Origin: Chrysochromulina parva
Taxonomy: Eukaryota; Haptophyta; Prymnesiales; Chrysochromulinaceae
Length of the DNA: 30,657 nt
NCBI GenBank assembly: GCA_002887195.1
Contig: PJAB01000289.1
Location: 1 to 30,657, forward strand
Reading direction: 5' to 3'
This document shows positions 23,201 through 30,323 of the stretch, piece after piece; within the stretch, counting starts at the first letter, position 1, and each line of letters opens with the position of its first letter. Under the pieces are notes generated by a model that saw only the letters and a list, made by a program, of their open reading frames with translations, was not told the origin of the DNA and searched no databases. The position numbers and the translations under genes were made by a program.

Positions 23201-25265
23201 CCGCAAAGATGCAGCTCTGGCTGAAAAGGACGTGGCGTTGACGGACAAGGAGGCGGCACTGGCGCAGAGTGAGGCAGCCCTCGAGGAGAGGCGAGTCGCA
23301 CTGGCGGCTGCGCAGGCGGCGCTGTCACAACTCGAGAAGGACAAGCTGACGGACGAGGATGGATTCGACGAGCTCGAGGTGCTCAGGGCGGCGGCAGCGC
23401 GTAGCCTTCGCGAGTCTCAAGCGGCCCAGCGCGAGCAGCAGTACGCCGAGGAGAAAGCGCGTTCTGCTGAGGAGAAAGCGAGTACTGCCGATGCGGAGGC
23501 GGCCTCGCTGCGTTCACAGCTCGAGGCGGCCATGAGCGAGCGGCAGGCGCTCCAGGCCAAAGTTGAGAAGCTCGGGATTGCGGGCGCAAAATTGCAAGCC
23601 AAACTGAGCGCGTCCAGGGAGCAACTCTCAAGCGAGCGTGAAGCCGCCCAGGCCGCCCAGGCCGCCCAGGCCGCGTGGGCTGAGGCGGCTGTGATGAGTA
23701 CTGCCGAGGCGCCGGCAGGCGCTGTGGCCAAAGGAGCGACTGAGTCGTCGGCCCAGCCTGCAGACGCGCCGCTCCGTCAGCAGCTGGCGGCTGTGGAAGA
23801 GGCGTTGAGCCGCGCTCTGGCTGACGGCGCGGCGCTGCGGGAGGCATTAGTGGCGGCCCAGCAGCAGGTTGATGCCGGGCGTGCAAGCGCGGCAGATGAA
23901 GCGGCAGCGGACCTGGCAGCAGCCAGGGCGGAGGTGTCAGCACTCAAGGCGCAGTTGGACAACGCACTTCTGACGGCGGAGACTAGCGCGACGGAGGCCG
24001 ATGCACAGCGTCTGGCCTCGATGCAAGAGGCGCGCCGCCGTCGCAATGAGATGCAAGCAGAGCTCCAACAGACCCAATCGGAGCTCGTGGCGTTGCGTCA
24101 GACGACGGCGCAGGCGGCGGCAGAGGCGGCGGCGGAGATGGCCAAGCTACAGCTTCTGGAGGCAGTCGCGGCGGCGGAGGTGGAGCAGCTCCGCCGAGCA
24201 CTGCGCGAAGAGCAAGCCCGGAATGCGGACAAGTCCTCTCGCGATGAGGCCAAGACGGAGGCAGCGCTGGCCACAGCACGGGCGGAGGCGACGCTGGCCG
24301 CGGCACGTGCGGAGACAGAGCTGGCTGCAGCACGGGCGGAGGTTGCAGAGGCGCAGCGCACGGTCAGGGCACTTGAGGCGAGCATCCAAGCTGCCACGGC
24401 GCCCAACAAGGCGCCTGGTGTACAGCAGTGCACCGACACCACCGTGGAGGTCGCCGTTGCGCTCGAGAAGCTGCGGGATACGATGCTAGCCGAGGCGAAG
24501 CTAGCACAGGCGCAGGCGGCGAGAGAGATCAATGCGGTCAAGGCGGCGGCGGAGGTGTCGGCCAAGGCGCAGGCACGCGCGGCGGCGCAGGCGGCGTTCG
24601 CGGAAGCGACGGCGGCCGCGGAGGCGAAGGCCGCGCAGGTGGCGGAGAAGGCGGCCGAGGCGGCCTTCGCCGAGATGACCGCACAGCGCGTGTCGCTGCT
24701 GCTTGAGGGTCGACGCCGAAAGGCGGCGATGGATGCGGAGATGGCGCTGGCACTCGAAGATGCAAAGCTCCGAGCTCTAGCGTCCTACAAGCGGCGCGAG
24801 TACGAGCTACTTGGGGCGTTACGTGCGGCGGGCGTGGACGCCGATGAGTCGCAGTGGGAGGCGCTCGACACCTCGGCTGGATCGTCTGTCGGCACCGTGC
24901 AGACGGCCATGCCGCAGGACGGTCCGCCCGACATGGCGGCCGAGGACCTGCTCGCGCTGCAGCTGCCTGTGGCGTCCGAGTACAGAACGCCGGGTGGCGT
25001 GGGGCGCTCAGCCGGCGGCATCGCTCCTGGCAGCCCCACTTCCGGCCTGCAGAGCCTCGCCTCGTCCCTCGATGCCCTCGCAGTCTGGCGATCGCTGGGC
25101 ACGCCACCGCCCCCGGGCGCTGGCGCCGCCGCCACCACCGCCGCAGCCACTCTGAGAGGGTCGCGCTCCCACAGCGGCCTGTGGGCACGGAGGATGCGCG
25201 CGCGCTACAGCAGCGTCGGCAGCGCTGTGGCGCCCGACACGGCAGAGGATCAACTCGTCGAATAG
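17238..25265 (+). CDS. Giant coiled-coil protein with a central CAMK-like Ser/Thr kinase domain
   Basis: About 2675 residues from ATG 17238. In order: a Cys/His cluster (Cys9, Cys12, His17, Cys19, Cys21), a helical region with an Sfi1-like WVRRCFSAWTGY stretch, a long Ala/Glu-rich coiled coil, a Val/Glu/Lys repeat block (R1), an array of 11-residue repeats, more coiled coil, then the kinase at about 1416-1697. The kinase is complete: GEGRFSKVY, Lys1444 in FALKEL, HRDVKPEN with Asp1540, DFG at 1562-1564, SPEYAAPEV, and DVWSAG. The fold is CAMK/CDPK-like, without EF-hands. A second Val/Glu/Lys block (R2), about 850 further coiled-coil residues and a Ser/Pro-rich tail follow. It should form a long rod placing a kinase midway, perhaps on the cortical cytoskeleton, centrosome or basal body. 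That site is inference. No signal peptide or membrane helix is seen. The whole 8 kb is one open frame. Confidence 0.85.
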   Translation: MEVPRTAVCPSCARWVHRCACPNRDIVHRTSSVAYLVRAVDEGWSPAISRRILRTAHRWVRRCFSAWTGYTLHAKRSAVLAAQDALSRMQRMYADAAFVEARAFTEYMVLCRAIANCEDEVREARRYCGLDRPRARSLIPGELAVSAHNEWRRTRPLLAAPCESISPHGASAHLARWALTPDCSAGATAGTMAAEPGGSSVVAIRPVRQWLSAGAVSWKTPDTMLGARSRDRGPAFEEIEEIERRAERNVAGEGARDGSRRRAECVLEDAQLEATGGQQQAVEEVVRLKAALDAEHLAHASARAQWEQQSAALSATWQERLDHLAAELGTERRQSAALSAAWKERLDSVAYNGATAQARALSLLEGLRTADAELGAERCRVAELDTALQASRLELTSSQAQAQQLAHQLAAVAMAEQSHSAEAAATAMATAAMATAATRDEAAAAARDDTVISALSRQLYAAVEAEARAREAAASAHEQAARMSLEVRQAQRELHERRLEPLGQSARRRELVSQLMTRFEALEMTLSTRQAEHEAELQRLREAHQAALADVVTSSSVALATSKEPADAAAVKHATALAAALQSAEEKHATALAAALQSAEEKHAAAMAQALAQAVAQALEPTPDADDAVVESAQATAATASMDGSDEPTTARQVLCGSPSASWGAVVGVEAFSPIAAECTEATAAAVLVREVEVIREVEVIKEVPVEVIREVIKEVEVVKEIEVIREVIKEVPIEVPDEAARAEALEARAEAYESRAEAAAARVEAETARTEAAEEKAAALEAAAQEKAAALETMALEKTAVQEAAALEKAAALEAAAQENAAALEAAAEEKAAALETMAADAAALAEKVAALEALAQEKAMMMEAVARDKAAALEAAAQEKAAALEAAAQEKAAALEMMALEKTAVQEAAAHERAALVEAAAQEKAAALEAAAQEKTAVQEAAALEKAAALEEAALEKAAALEAAADEKAAALETMAADAAALKAALAEKVAALEALAQEKAMMMEAAARDKAAALEAALVEKTAALEAALAEKAPVLRAVVADKAFALRAAAHDKAAALEAAALDKATALEAAAQDKTAALEAASAIAVAEYSAALQSAVSAVRAEMGAEMVRVAEAAAEAAEEAAARHLSAQHEQHAKLAYRMVELELTISEVRELELEIVALELSLSEVQPLREQLAKAAVLSDTLHTQLASEQAERAALRQQLEEAREALAKVAERESAAEHVAAAALASAHKERVAAEERAASFKERLDTAEWSVEEAKAAVAELRERLKTTAQSIPQGEAEAATGEAEAATARAEVAELREQLATAKGSLEEAQAEATELRKHLTKANATTLGSANAQTVAAEAGSAAAKAAAAEAAAAVKAAATELMEAGVAEAERLSAEKAGTASADLSTASIRMLCNASTAHISTLYAVQGVIGEGRFSKVYAAEKNGQVFALKELDMSSLEKDEEAVEMLAAEVLALRRACHAPHIVRLHEVIASSDAIWLAMERVPGCELFQIVEQRGALETSFVSHLMKQLLTALTALAEVGVVHRDVKPENIMVSDEETERPHLTLIDFGYAALLGDGDAPTELTGVAGSPEYAAPEVLSWIEAEADETGEVVGEPYDAGCDVWSAGVTAHVLLCASLPFKLPDEATEESLIEAARNVDLSFGQLEWKGQSMEPAREFVRTCMTVARKERPSARQLLEHPWFGGTTHKADERAKKAEAEQLVAEAEEQTDIEPVEVIREVEVIREVEVIREVEVIREVEVIREVEVIKEVEVIREVEVIREVEVIKEVEVIKEVEVIKEAIEKVEVIKEVEVVRDIEVIREVEVIKEVPVEVIREVIKEVEVVKEIEVIREVIKEVPIEVPDEAARAEALEAMAEAVAARAEAEESRAAVEAAWAAVDEARTAETQALARAAQEAAGRRSAQAEAEVARATESAMEAAAQTTHALITARITAELEAALVEAKKEARSATLTLAVADLAREAAEAALAERDQVIARKDAALAEKDVALTDKEAALAQSEAALEERRVALAAAQAALSQLEKDKLTDEDGFDELEVLRAAAARSLRESQAAQREQQYAEEKARSAEEKASTADAEAASLRSQLEAAMSERQALQAKVEKLGIAGAKLQAKLSASREQLSSEREAAQAAQAAQAAWAEAAVMSTAEAPAGAVAKGATESSAQPADAPLRQQLAAVEEALSRALADGAALREALVAAQQQVDAGRASAADEAAADLAAARAEVSALKAQLDNALLTAETSATEADAQRLASMQEARRRRNEMQAELQQTQSELVALRQTTAQAAAEAAAEMAKLQLLEAVAAAEVEQLRRALREEQARNADKSSRDEAKTEAALATARAEATLAAARAETELAAARAEVAEAQRTVRALEASIQAATAPNKAPGVQQCTDTTVEVAVALEKLRDTMLAEAKLAQAQAAREINAVKAAAEVSAKAQARAAAQAAFAEATAAAEAKAAQVAEKAAEAAFAEMTAQRVSLLLEGRRRKAAMDAEMALALEDAKLRALASYKRREYELLGALRAAGVDADESQWEALDTSAGSSVGTVQTAMPQDGPPDMAAEDLLALQLPVASEYRTPGGVGRSAGGIAPGSPTSGLQSLASSLDALAVWRSLGTPPPPGAGAAATTAAATLRGSRSHSGLWARRMRARYSSVGSAVAPDTAEDQLVE
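18162..18277 (+). repeat. 75-bp period duplication in the first coiled coil
   Basis: The segment beginning CAGAGCGCTGCCCTGAGCG at 18162 recurs with few changes from 18237, giving two copies of a peptide like QSAALSATWQERLD. The 25-residue period is in frame in the giant kinase gene. Confidence 0.75.
18951..19050 (+). repeat. 45-bp tandem repeat, 2.2 copies
   Basis: Units at 18951-18995 and 18996-19040 are nearly identical, with a partial third. Each encodes KHATALAAALQSAEE, a 15-residue helical unit in the giant kinase protein. Confidence 0.85.
19314..19493 (+). repeat. 180-bp direct repeat R1 (left copy flanking the kinase domain)
   Basis: This block encodes a Val/Glu/Lys-rich stretch with units such as EVIREVIKEVEVVKE and ends in DEAARAEALEA. 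It recurs at 22668-22847 with five mismatches by eye. The offset is 3354 bases, a multiple of three. Confidence 0.9.
19555..20510 (+). repeat. 33-bp repeat array encoding about 29 hendecads (ALEAAAQEKAA type)
   Basis: The coding sequence is built of 33-base units giving 11-residue repeats such as AALEAAAQEKA, with variants (ALETMALEKTA, ALEALAQEKAM). Hendecads form right-handed or straight coiled coils and also occur in group 3 LEA proteins. A higher-order copy is visible: the segment from about 19746 recurs from about 20160 with a 12-base insertion. Repeats are imperfect, so age varies across the array. Confidence 0.88.
22419..22616 (+). repeat. 18-bp tandem array encoding eleven VEVI(R/K)E hexapeptides
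   Basis: Eleven units of 18 bases follow the kinase domain in frame, differing mainly as AGG versus AAG (Arg/Lys). More degenerate units continue into R2. The peptide alternates Val/Ile with Glu/Lys/Arg. It recalls the Val- and charge-rich repeats of articulins, alveolins and charged-repeat-motif proteins of protist cell cortices; similarity is by pattern only. Confidence 0.9.
22668..22847 (+). repeat. 180-bp direct repeat R2 (right copy flanking the kinase domain)
   Basis: Right-hand partner of the block at 19314-19493, with five mismatches counted by eye in 180 bases. The pair brackets the hendecad array, a coiled coil, the kinase domain and the hexapeptide array. Confidence 0.9.
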
Positions 25266-26137
25266 GGCTCAATTGTCACAACATTTCAGGCGTAACTACA
25301 GGGCAGAATCGGAGAAGGCATGTAGAGGCACAGCCGTAGTTTGCCCGCGGCCGGAGTGCGACGTTTACGGTTTAGCCCGTTGCTTTACTCTAGTATAGGC
25401 TTTGGATTTCTAGGAGTGTATTCTAGGACCCAGCAATCGATTACTTTGAACAAAGAGTTGTCGCGCTACTCGAGTTTATCAATGACGAATTTCAAAAACG
25501 TTTATGATATAAATGACGAACTTCTCAGATTCCCGAGACCCGACGCCAGTTTGACCGAGCGACGTCCATGTTGCATCTTAACCAATCGAGAATCGTCCTC
25601 TGACCGCGCTACTCCGAACATTTCATCCTCTCATGCCATCCTCTCATGCCAAGCGGCTCGCCGCGCTGCTGCCAACCCGAGCAGGGCTGGAAAGCGATGG
25701 GAGAATAGCTTGTTCAGTTACAAATCTGGCAAGACCGTCGAGAGATCGCACCATTTTTCGAAGCGCCGCATTGAGCGCTTTCGAGAGAACCGCCTTTGAA
25801 CGCAACGTGGAACCTGTTGATGTGGGAACTCACTCAGAGGAGGGGTTGAGGGAAGACACTGCGAAAGTCCATTTTCGGTGGGAACCTGGGAAGTCTGTCG
25901 AGGACTGTGGGGTTTTTCCGCAGATTCGATCCACGGAATCCACAAGGCAACGTGGTCCGCGGCCCAAGGCGCGCTTTCGCATCCTTGCGCATCCTCCCCG
26001 CTCCGAGTGTGCTCACATTGGCGCGACAGCGCCCGGCCCATCGGCCCCATGCTGCGAGAGGAACTTCGGTTGCGACGAGAAATTGACTGTTGTGTCGTTG
26101 AAACGAATGCCTGCGCAGCTCCAAATCGTCAATCAAA
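25266..26137. other. Intergenic region upstream of the S-adenosylmethionine synthetase gene
   Basis: 872 bases between two plus-strand genes. It is less GC-rich near 25380-25540 and carries TGACGAA twice (25483 and 25513 regions), the reverse complement of the TTCGTCA element. The 13-mer CATCCTCTCATGC is tandemly duplicated at 25624-25649. Open frames of 150-180 codons occur but show no domain or codon pattern I trust. An ATG at 26107 in another frame opens a short upstream frame that overlaps the true start. Confidence 0.5.
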
Positions 26138-27589
26138 ATGTCGGCAAAGAAGCAGAAGGTTGGAGGCACCACTACTGAGGAGCGCGAGTTCATGTTCTCT
26201 TCGGAGTCGGTGAACGAGGGCCATCCCGACAAGCTCTGCGACCAGGTTTCGGATGCCGTCCTCGATGCATGCCTCGCAGTTGACCCGAAGTCGCGCGTCG
26301 CGTGCGAGTCGGCCTCCAAGGACAACATGGTGATGGTTTTCGGCGAGATCACCACCGGGGCGCAGCTTGACTACGACAAGATTGTGCGCGCGCAGATCAA
26401 GAAGATCGGCTTCGACTCCTTCGTCGACGATCTTTCGTCTGTCGATTCCAAGGGCTTGTCGCACGAGACAATGGAGGTTCTTGTGCGCATCAACAAGCAG
26501 TCGCCAGACATTGCTGGCGGCGTGACGGGCGCTGGCGAGCAGGGCAAAGTTGTGGACGACCTCGACATTGGTGCGGGCGACCAGGGTATCATGTTCGGCT
26601 ATGCGTCCGACGAGACCGAGTCGTGCATGCCCCTGACGCACCTGATGGCCACCCGCCTTGGCAAGACCCTTACCGAGGTGCGCAAGGATGGCTCGTTGTG
26701 GTGGCTGCGCCCTGATGGCAAGACCCAGGTGACCATCAAGTACAAGCAGAACGGCGACGGCTCAGTGGAGCCGCTCATGATCCACACCGTCGTCATCTCC
26801 TCGCAGCACGCTGAGCCGGGCAAGGCCAAGCGCTCCAAGGAGCAAGACGGCAAGGACGAGCGCCCCATGTGGCCTGCGGACAAGGAGGAGCTCGCACCCA
26901 CGCTTGAGGTGATGAACGAGATGATCCACGACAAGGTGATTGTCGCGACGCTCGAGTCGATCAAACTCAAGAACGGCCAGTCGGCGCTCTCGATCTATTC
27001 GCGCGACACGTGCAACCTGCACATCAACCCGTCGGGCAAGTTCATCATTGGCGGCCCGCAGGGTGATGCTGGCCTCACCGGCCGCAAGATCATCATCGAC
27101 ACCTACGGTGGCTGGGGCGCGCACGGTGGTGGCGCTTTCTCGGGCAAGGACCCGACCAAGGTCGACCGCTCCGCTGCCTACGCGTGCCGCTGGATGGCCA
27201 AGTCGGTCGTCAAGAGTGGCCTTTGCAAGCGCGCCCTCGTGCAGCTCTCGTATGCCATTGGCGTGGCCAAGCCCCTCTCGCTCTTTGTTGAGACGTACGG
27301 CTCTGAGCAGGGCGCTCTGAGCGCTCAGGCGATCACCGATATCGTGAAGATTGCCTTTGACTGCCGCCCCGGCGCGCTTGCCCGCGACCTCCAGCTCCGG
27401 CAGCCGAAGTACAACGTTACCGCCGCCTACTGCCACTTTGGCCGCGAGCCATTCGAGAAGGATGGCATGACTTTCTTCTCTTGGGAGAATGCTAAGGACC
27501 TGAGCAAGTACAAGTCGATGACGGGCGCCGCGATCGCCAAAGAGCTCGCCGAGCAGAAGGAGGCGGTCCTCAAGAAGTGGGTCGATTAA
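26138..27589 (+). CDS. S-adenosylmethionine synthetase (methionine adenosyltransferase)
   Basis: 483 residues from ATG 26138. It makes S-adenosylmethionine from methionine and ATP in the cytosol. [22 protein letters not shown] (His29, Asp31) starts the catalytic core. [12 protein letters not shown] (145-156) and [16 protein letters not shown] (330-345) are the two family signatures, and [16 protein letters not shown] (304-319) is also intact, so the enzyme should be active. It is longer than the usual ~390: a Lys/Glu-rich insertion at about 225-258, four or so extra residues in the gating loop (128-144), and a C-terminal helical extension after 450. [10 protein letters not shown] resembles protist forms. 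Some algae and protists have the divergent MATX type instead of standard MAT; I cannot decide which this is without a tree. Confidence 0.95.
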   Translation: MSAKKQKVGGTTTEEREFMFSSESVNEGHPDKLCDQVSDAVLDACLAVDPKSRVACESASKDNMVMVFGEITTGAQLDYDKIVRAQIKKIGFDSFVDDLSSVDSKGLSHETMEVLVRINKQSPDIAGGVTGAGEQGKVVDDLDIGAGDQGIMFGYASDETESCMPLTHLMATRLGKTLTEVRKDGSLWWLRPDGKTQVTIKYKQNGDGSVEPLMIHTVVISSQHAEPGKAKRSKEQDGKDERPMWPADKEELAPTLEVMNEMIHDKVIVATLESIKLKNGQSALSIYSRDTCNLHINPSGKFIIGGPQGDAGLTGRKIIIDTYGGWGAHGGGAFSGKDPTKVDRSAAYACRWMAKSVVKSGLCKRALVQLSYAIGVAKPLSLFVETYGSEQGALSAQAITDIVKIAFDCRPGALARDLQLRQPKYNVTAAYCHFGREPFEKDGMTFFSWENAKDLSKYKSMTGAAIAKELAEQKEAVLKKWVD

Positions 27590-28625
27590 GCCACGCGCCA
27601 TCTTCTCCTCTGCGGTTGGCTGTGGGACCTGTTTGCCACAAGGTCGTCGGCCGCCCCGTGGGCATCGGTCCGCAAGCACGCTGCAACGCTGCACGGGAGG
27701 GCGGCAACAAGGGCGCGCAGGGAGCGGGGCGGCACGCGCGTGCGCCGCATGGATTTTCGCTGGTTGCCCCGACATGAATGCGGGATTAGTGAGAGGGAGG
27801 GAGCGAGGATGGCACCGCTTGGTGCCCACATGGACATATGTGCAGTGGATTCGAGCGCGCTGCCGCGGTTGCCCGGACGTGAGACCTAGGGGGGGCGATG
27901 CAAAGGCCTTAACCGGGACCCTTCGGACCGTTGGTATCTTTGTGACTGACTGACTGTAAGCTGTGCGGGGCCGCTCACACCGTCGACCGTGGTGGTGGGG
28001 ACCGGATCCTGAGTTGGAGACGCGCCGGGCTCTCGATTCTTGGCTTTAGGCGTTTCTGCAGCTAACATGAAGCTTCAAGGCGGACTATCCTTACAGCGAG
28101 TACAACGCGAAAACTATTTTCGTAAGTGCCGTATCTGCTAAGTGCGCGGCGGCGTGGACCGTGGACAACCCTCAACCGCGCGTGCGCGAACCGGCTCTCG
28201 CGGCCGCGGCCCCGGCGGGGCGCGCCGGGGCCGGGGGGGCGGGCGGCGGCGTGTGCGGCCCCGGCGGTGCGCGGGTACCGATTGAAACCGCCTCGCGCCT
28301 GCGCCTCGCCCCCTCCGCCTCCCCGCAGCCGCGAGCCGCTCGCGGCCGCTCGGCTCCGGCCTCCGCAACCGCACCGCACCGTCCGGGGGCGGGCGGGGGT
28401 CTAGCGAACTTACAGGTACAGCCGGGAGCCGGGCGTTCACTTGGCTTCGCTTGACCGGCCGCTTCTGACTTCACGATTCTCGGGGCGGTCCCGCGCGTTT
28501 AGCCGTATGTACACCTACAAAGTCACTTAACATCCAACAGCTCACCGCTAAACCTCACTGAGAGGGCTCCATACCATGGCGCATCGAAAATGCTCATCCA
28601 CGGCGCCGCCTCAAGGATATGCCCA
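27590..28625. other. Convergent intergenic region between SAM synthetase and con80 genes
   Basis: 1036 bases where two genes point at each other. The middle (about 28140-28410) is extremely GC-rich, with runs of G and C and a strong hairpin at 28208-28232. GACTGACTGACTG lies near 27945-27957. Open frames here are typical of GC-rich noise and show no recognisable product. No tRNA or other RNA gene was recognised. Confidence 0.5.
28208..28232. terminator. Perfect 10-bp GC hairpin between convergent genes
   Basis: GGCCCCGGCG (28208-28217) and CGCCGGGGCC (28223-28232) are exact complements around a 5-base loop. A G-rich run follows directly. It lies 618 bases after the SAM synthetase stop and 394 bases past the con80 stop. 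A role in blocking read-through is inferred. Confidence 0.35.
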
Positions 28626-30110
28626 TCACGGCGCCTCTGTAGCAGTCCCCAATGCGCGCAGCAGCGACCTGTGGACTCTCGTCGCGAGCTGCGCGCTGCG
28701 ACCCCTAGCGCTCGCAAGTGCCTCGAGGCGCGGCTGGAGCGCGGCGAGGGCCTCCGCGACGGCGGCACAGCGTTCCTGCTTCTCCTCCAGATGGACGTCA
28801 ACGCCGCCCTGTCGGAAGAAGCTCTGCTGATAGCTCACGGCCTCGGCCGTGCTGCGCAGCACGGGGCCCACGCCCCTGAGGATGGCCTGGGCAGCGGAGA
28901 GGCCTACAAGTAGGTAGTCCTCGTACTCGGAGTCGAGGAGCTGCTGGGCTGCGGACGCGAGATCCGTCGCGAGCTCGAGCGACACGTGTACGTGCAGCCG
29001 TGCGTGCGTGACGCCCAACAGGTCGACTAGCACGGCCGGGTCGTCAGTATCGAGTGCTCGCTGCAGCGCCTTCGCGGGGCCACCGCCACCAGTCCAGAGG
29101 GCGGCGAGCACCTTGAGGTGGGAAAGGCGTGCGTGGAGCACCTGGCACATGGCATCTGCTGGCGCCACGAGGGCACGGATCACTTCCTCCTCATCCTGCT
29201 TGGCCTTGGGCTTGACAAAAGGGTCGTGCCCGAATGGGTTGGAGCTTCCCAGGAAGCGAGTGATCTCGAGGCCGATCGGTACGTCCCGCCCCGCGGGCAC
29301 GAGGCCGGTGATGCCACGCGCGCCGCCGTACCCGAGCATCGCGCGTGCCGCTGCCGTCGGGATCACGTGCAAATCCTGCGCGTGCAGCCGACCTCCGAGG
29401 TGGTTTGAGAGCACAGCCGGCGACGCGCCGACGCCGGCGCTACTGCTGGCGCCGGTGCTGCAGCGCCGCGCGTGCTGCTGCGCGTAGCCCGATGTGCTCG
29501 CTGCGCTCGACGGCACGGGTGAGCTGAACACGGTTGGCGTGGGTGGCGTGCGTGGCGCGGGCGAGTGGGTGGCCGCGGCAGCAGTGGATGCAGAGGTGCC
29601 CCGAGCGGAGCGGCTTCCCTCAGAGGCAGTTCCAGAAGCACCCGACGCCGGCGCAGTTGGCGTGCGCTCGACGTTTGATCGGGCCGAGCGGCTGGTGCTC
29701 GCAGGCCCAAAGCCGCCCGAAGGCGGAATCGGAGGCGGAGGCGTGCCTTCCCAGGTAGGAAGTCGATTTATCGTGGGTGGAACCGGCACTCCGAGAACTG
29801 GCGCCTGCGAAGGTGAGGACTGCACGCGTGGCGATGATGGCATTGGCGGTGGATCTACGTGCCGCCTACTACTCCGAGCAGGCGGAGAGACCACCTGGGC
29901 CGACGGCGAGTCCGCCTTGCTGTCCTGCAGTCCAAAGATGGCAGCCTTGGCTCCGGCGTCCGGCACGCGCTCGCCCTTGCCCTTGACAGGACGATCTCGC
30001 TCCGTTTCACGCGTACGCATGCCAGCAGGCATGGCAGCCTGTATCGCCCTCTTCGAGAAGCCGCCCGGAGAAGCGACCGCGGCCCTGGGCTGGAGAGGGC
30101 CCATTTGCAT
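28626..30110 (-). CDS. Katanin p80 C-terminal (con80) domain protein lacking WD40 repeats
   Basis: 494 residues from ATG 30110 (a second ATG two codons on). Residues about 307-489 match the con80 domain of katanin p80: a first helix with MCQVLHARLSHLKVLAALW, then a middle part with DPAVLVDLL, LDSEYEDYLLVGLSAAQAIL and PVLRSTAEA, and a last part GVDVHLEEKQERCAAVAEALAALQPRLEAL. In katanin this domain binds the p60 AAA ATPase and microtubules and controls severing. The first 300 residues are Ser/Pro-rich and disordered, with SRSAR and PPPPIPPSGG stretches. The WD40 propeller that usually precedes it is absent. The frame is closed upstream and the neighbouring gene ends only 213 bases away, so there is little room for it. 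It thus resembles the WD40-less vertebrate KATNBL1. Only an unseen distant 5' exon could restore a propeller. Confidence 0.75.
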   Translation of the reverse strand: MQMGPLQPRAAVASPGGFSKRAIQAAMPAGMRTRETERDRPVKGKGERVPDAGAKAAIFGLQDSKADSPSAQVVSPPARSSRRHVDPPPMPSSPRVQSSPSQAPVLGVPVPPTINRLPTWEGTPPPPIPPSGGFGPASTSRSARSNVERTPTAPASGASGTASEGSRSARGTSASTAAAATHSPAPRTPPTPTVFSSPVPSSAASTSGYAQQHARRCSTGASSSAGVGASPAVLSNHLGGRLHAQDLHVIPTAAARAMLGYGGARGITGLVPAGRDVPIGLEITRFLGSSNPFGHDPFVKPKAKQDEEEVIRALVAPADAMCQVLHARLSHLKVLAALWTGGGGPAKALQRALDTDDPAVLVDLLGVTHARLHVHVSLELATDLASAAQQLLDSEYEDYLLVGLSAAQAILRGVGPVLRSTAEAVSYQQSFFRQGGVDVHLEEKQERCAAVAEALAALQPRLEALASARGRSAQLATRVHRSLLRALGTATEAP

Positions 30111-30113
30111 TTG

Positions 30114-30157
30114 TTCACACTCGGCAACTTTCACACTCGGCAACTTTCACACTCGCT
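30114..30157 (-). repeat. 16-bp tandem repeat just upstream of the con80 gene
   Basis: TTCACACTCGGCAACT is repeated exactly at 30114-30129 and 30130-30145, with a third partial copy to about 30155. On the gene's strand the unit reads AGTTGCCGAGTGTGAA. It ends three bases before the ATG, so it is in the 5' leader or core promoter. It may be regulatory or a simple slippage repeat. Confidence 0.85.
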
Positions 30158-30323
30158 TCATGGGTCTTCACCGCCGAGGCAGGCAAGAGCGCGTCTTGGA
30201 CTGCTCATCACCATCGCGGGCGCTGTTTAACAGTCAGCGCGAGATCGAGGTTACACTCAAGGTAAAAGAGCAGGAGCGAGGAGCCCGCATCAGCCTCGGG
30301 ACGCACATCGAGCTTACGAGAGC

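Noticed and set aside
17238..25265. Regular repeats in the giant gene as a CRISPR array or satellite
   Set aside because: Units are contiguous without spacers, stay in frame and encode regular peptides.
25633..26178. 181-codon plus-strand frame before the SAM synthetase gene
   Set aside because: No domain, mixed composition, and it overlaps the start of a certain gene in another frame; treated as leader or spacer.
3660..27860. TTCGA-containing sites as tRNA T-arms (near 3670 and 27850)
   Set aside because: No 5-bp T-stem, anticodon arm or acceptor stem can be formed around them.
28126..28474. Several frames of about 90-100 codons in the GC-rich spacer before the con80 gene
   Set aside because: They exist on both strands at once and consist of Arg/Ala/Pro/Gly runs, as expected from extreme GC content.
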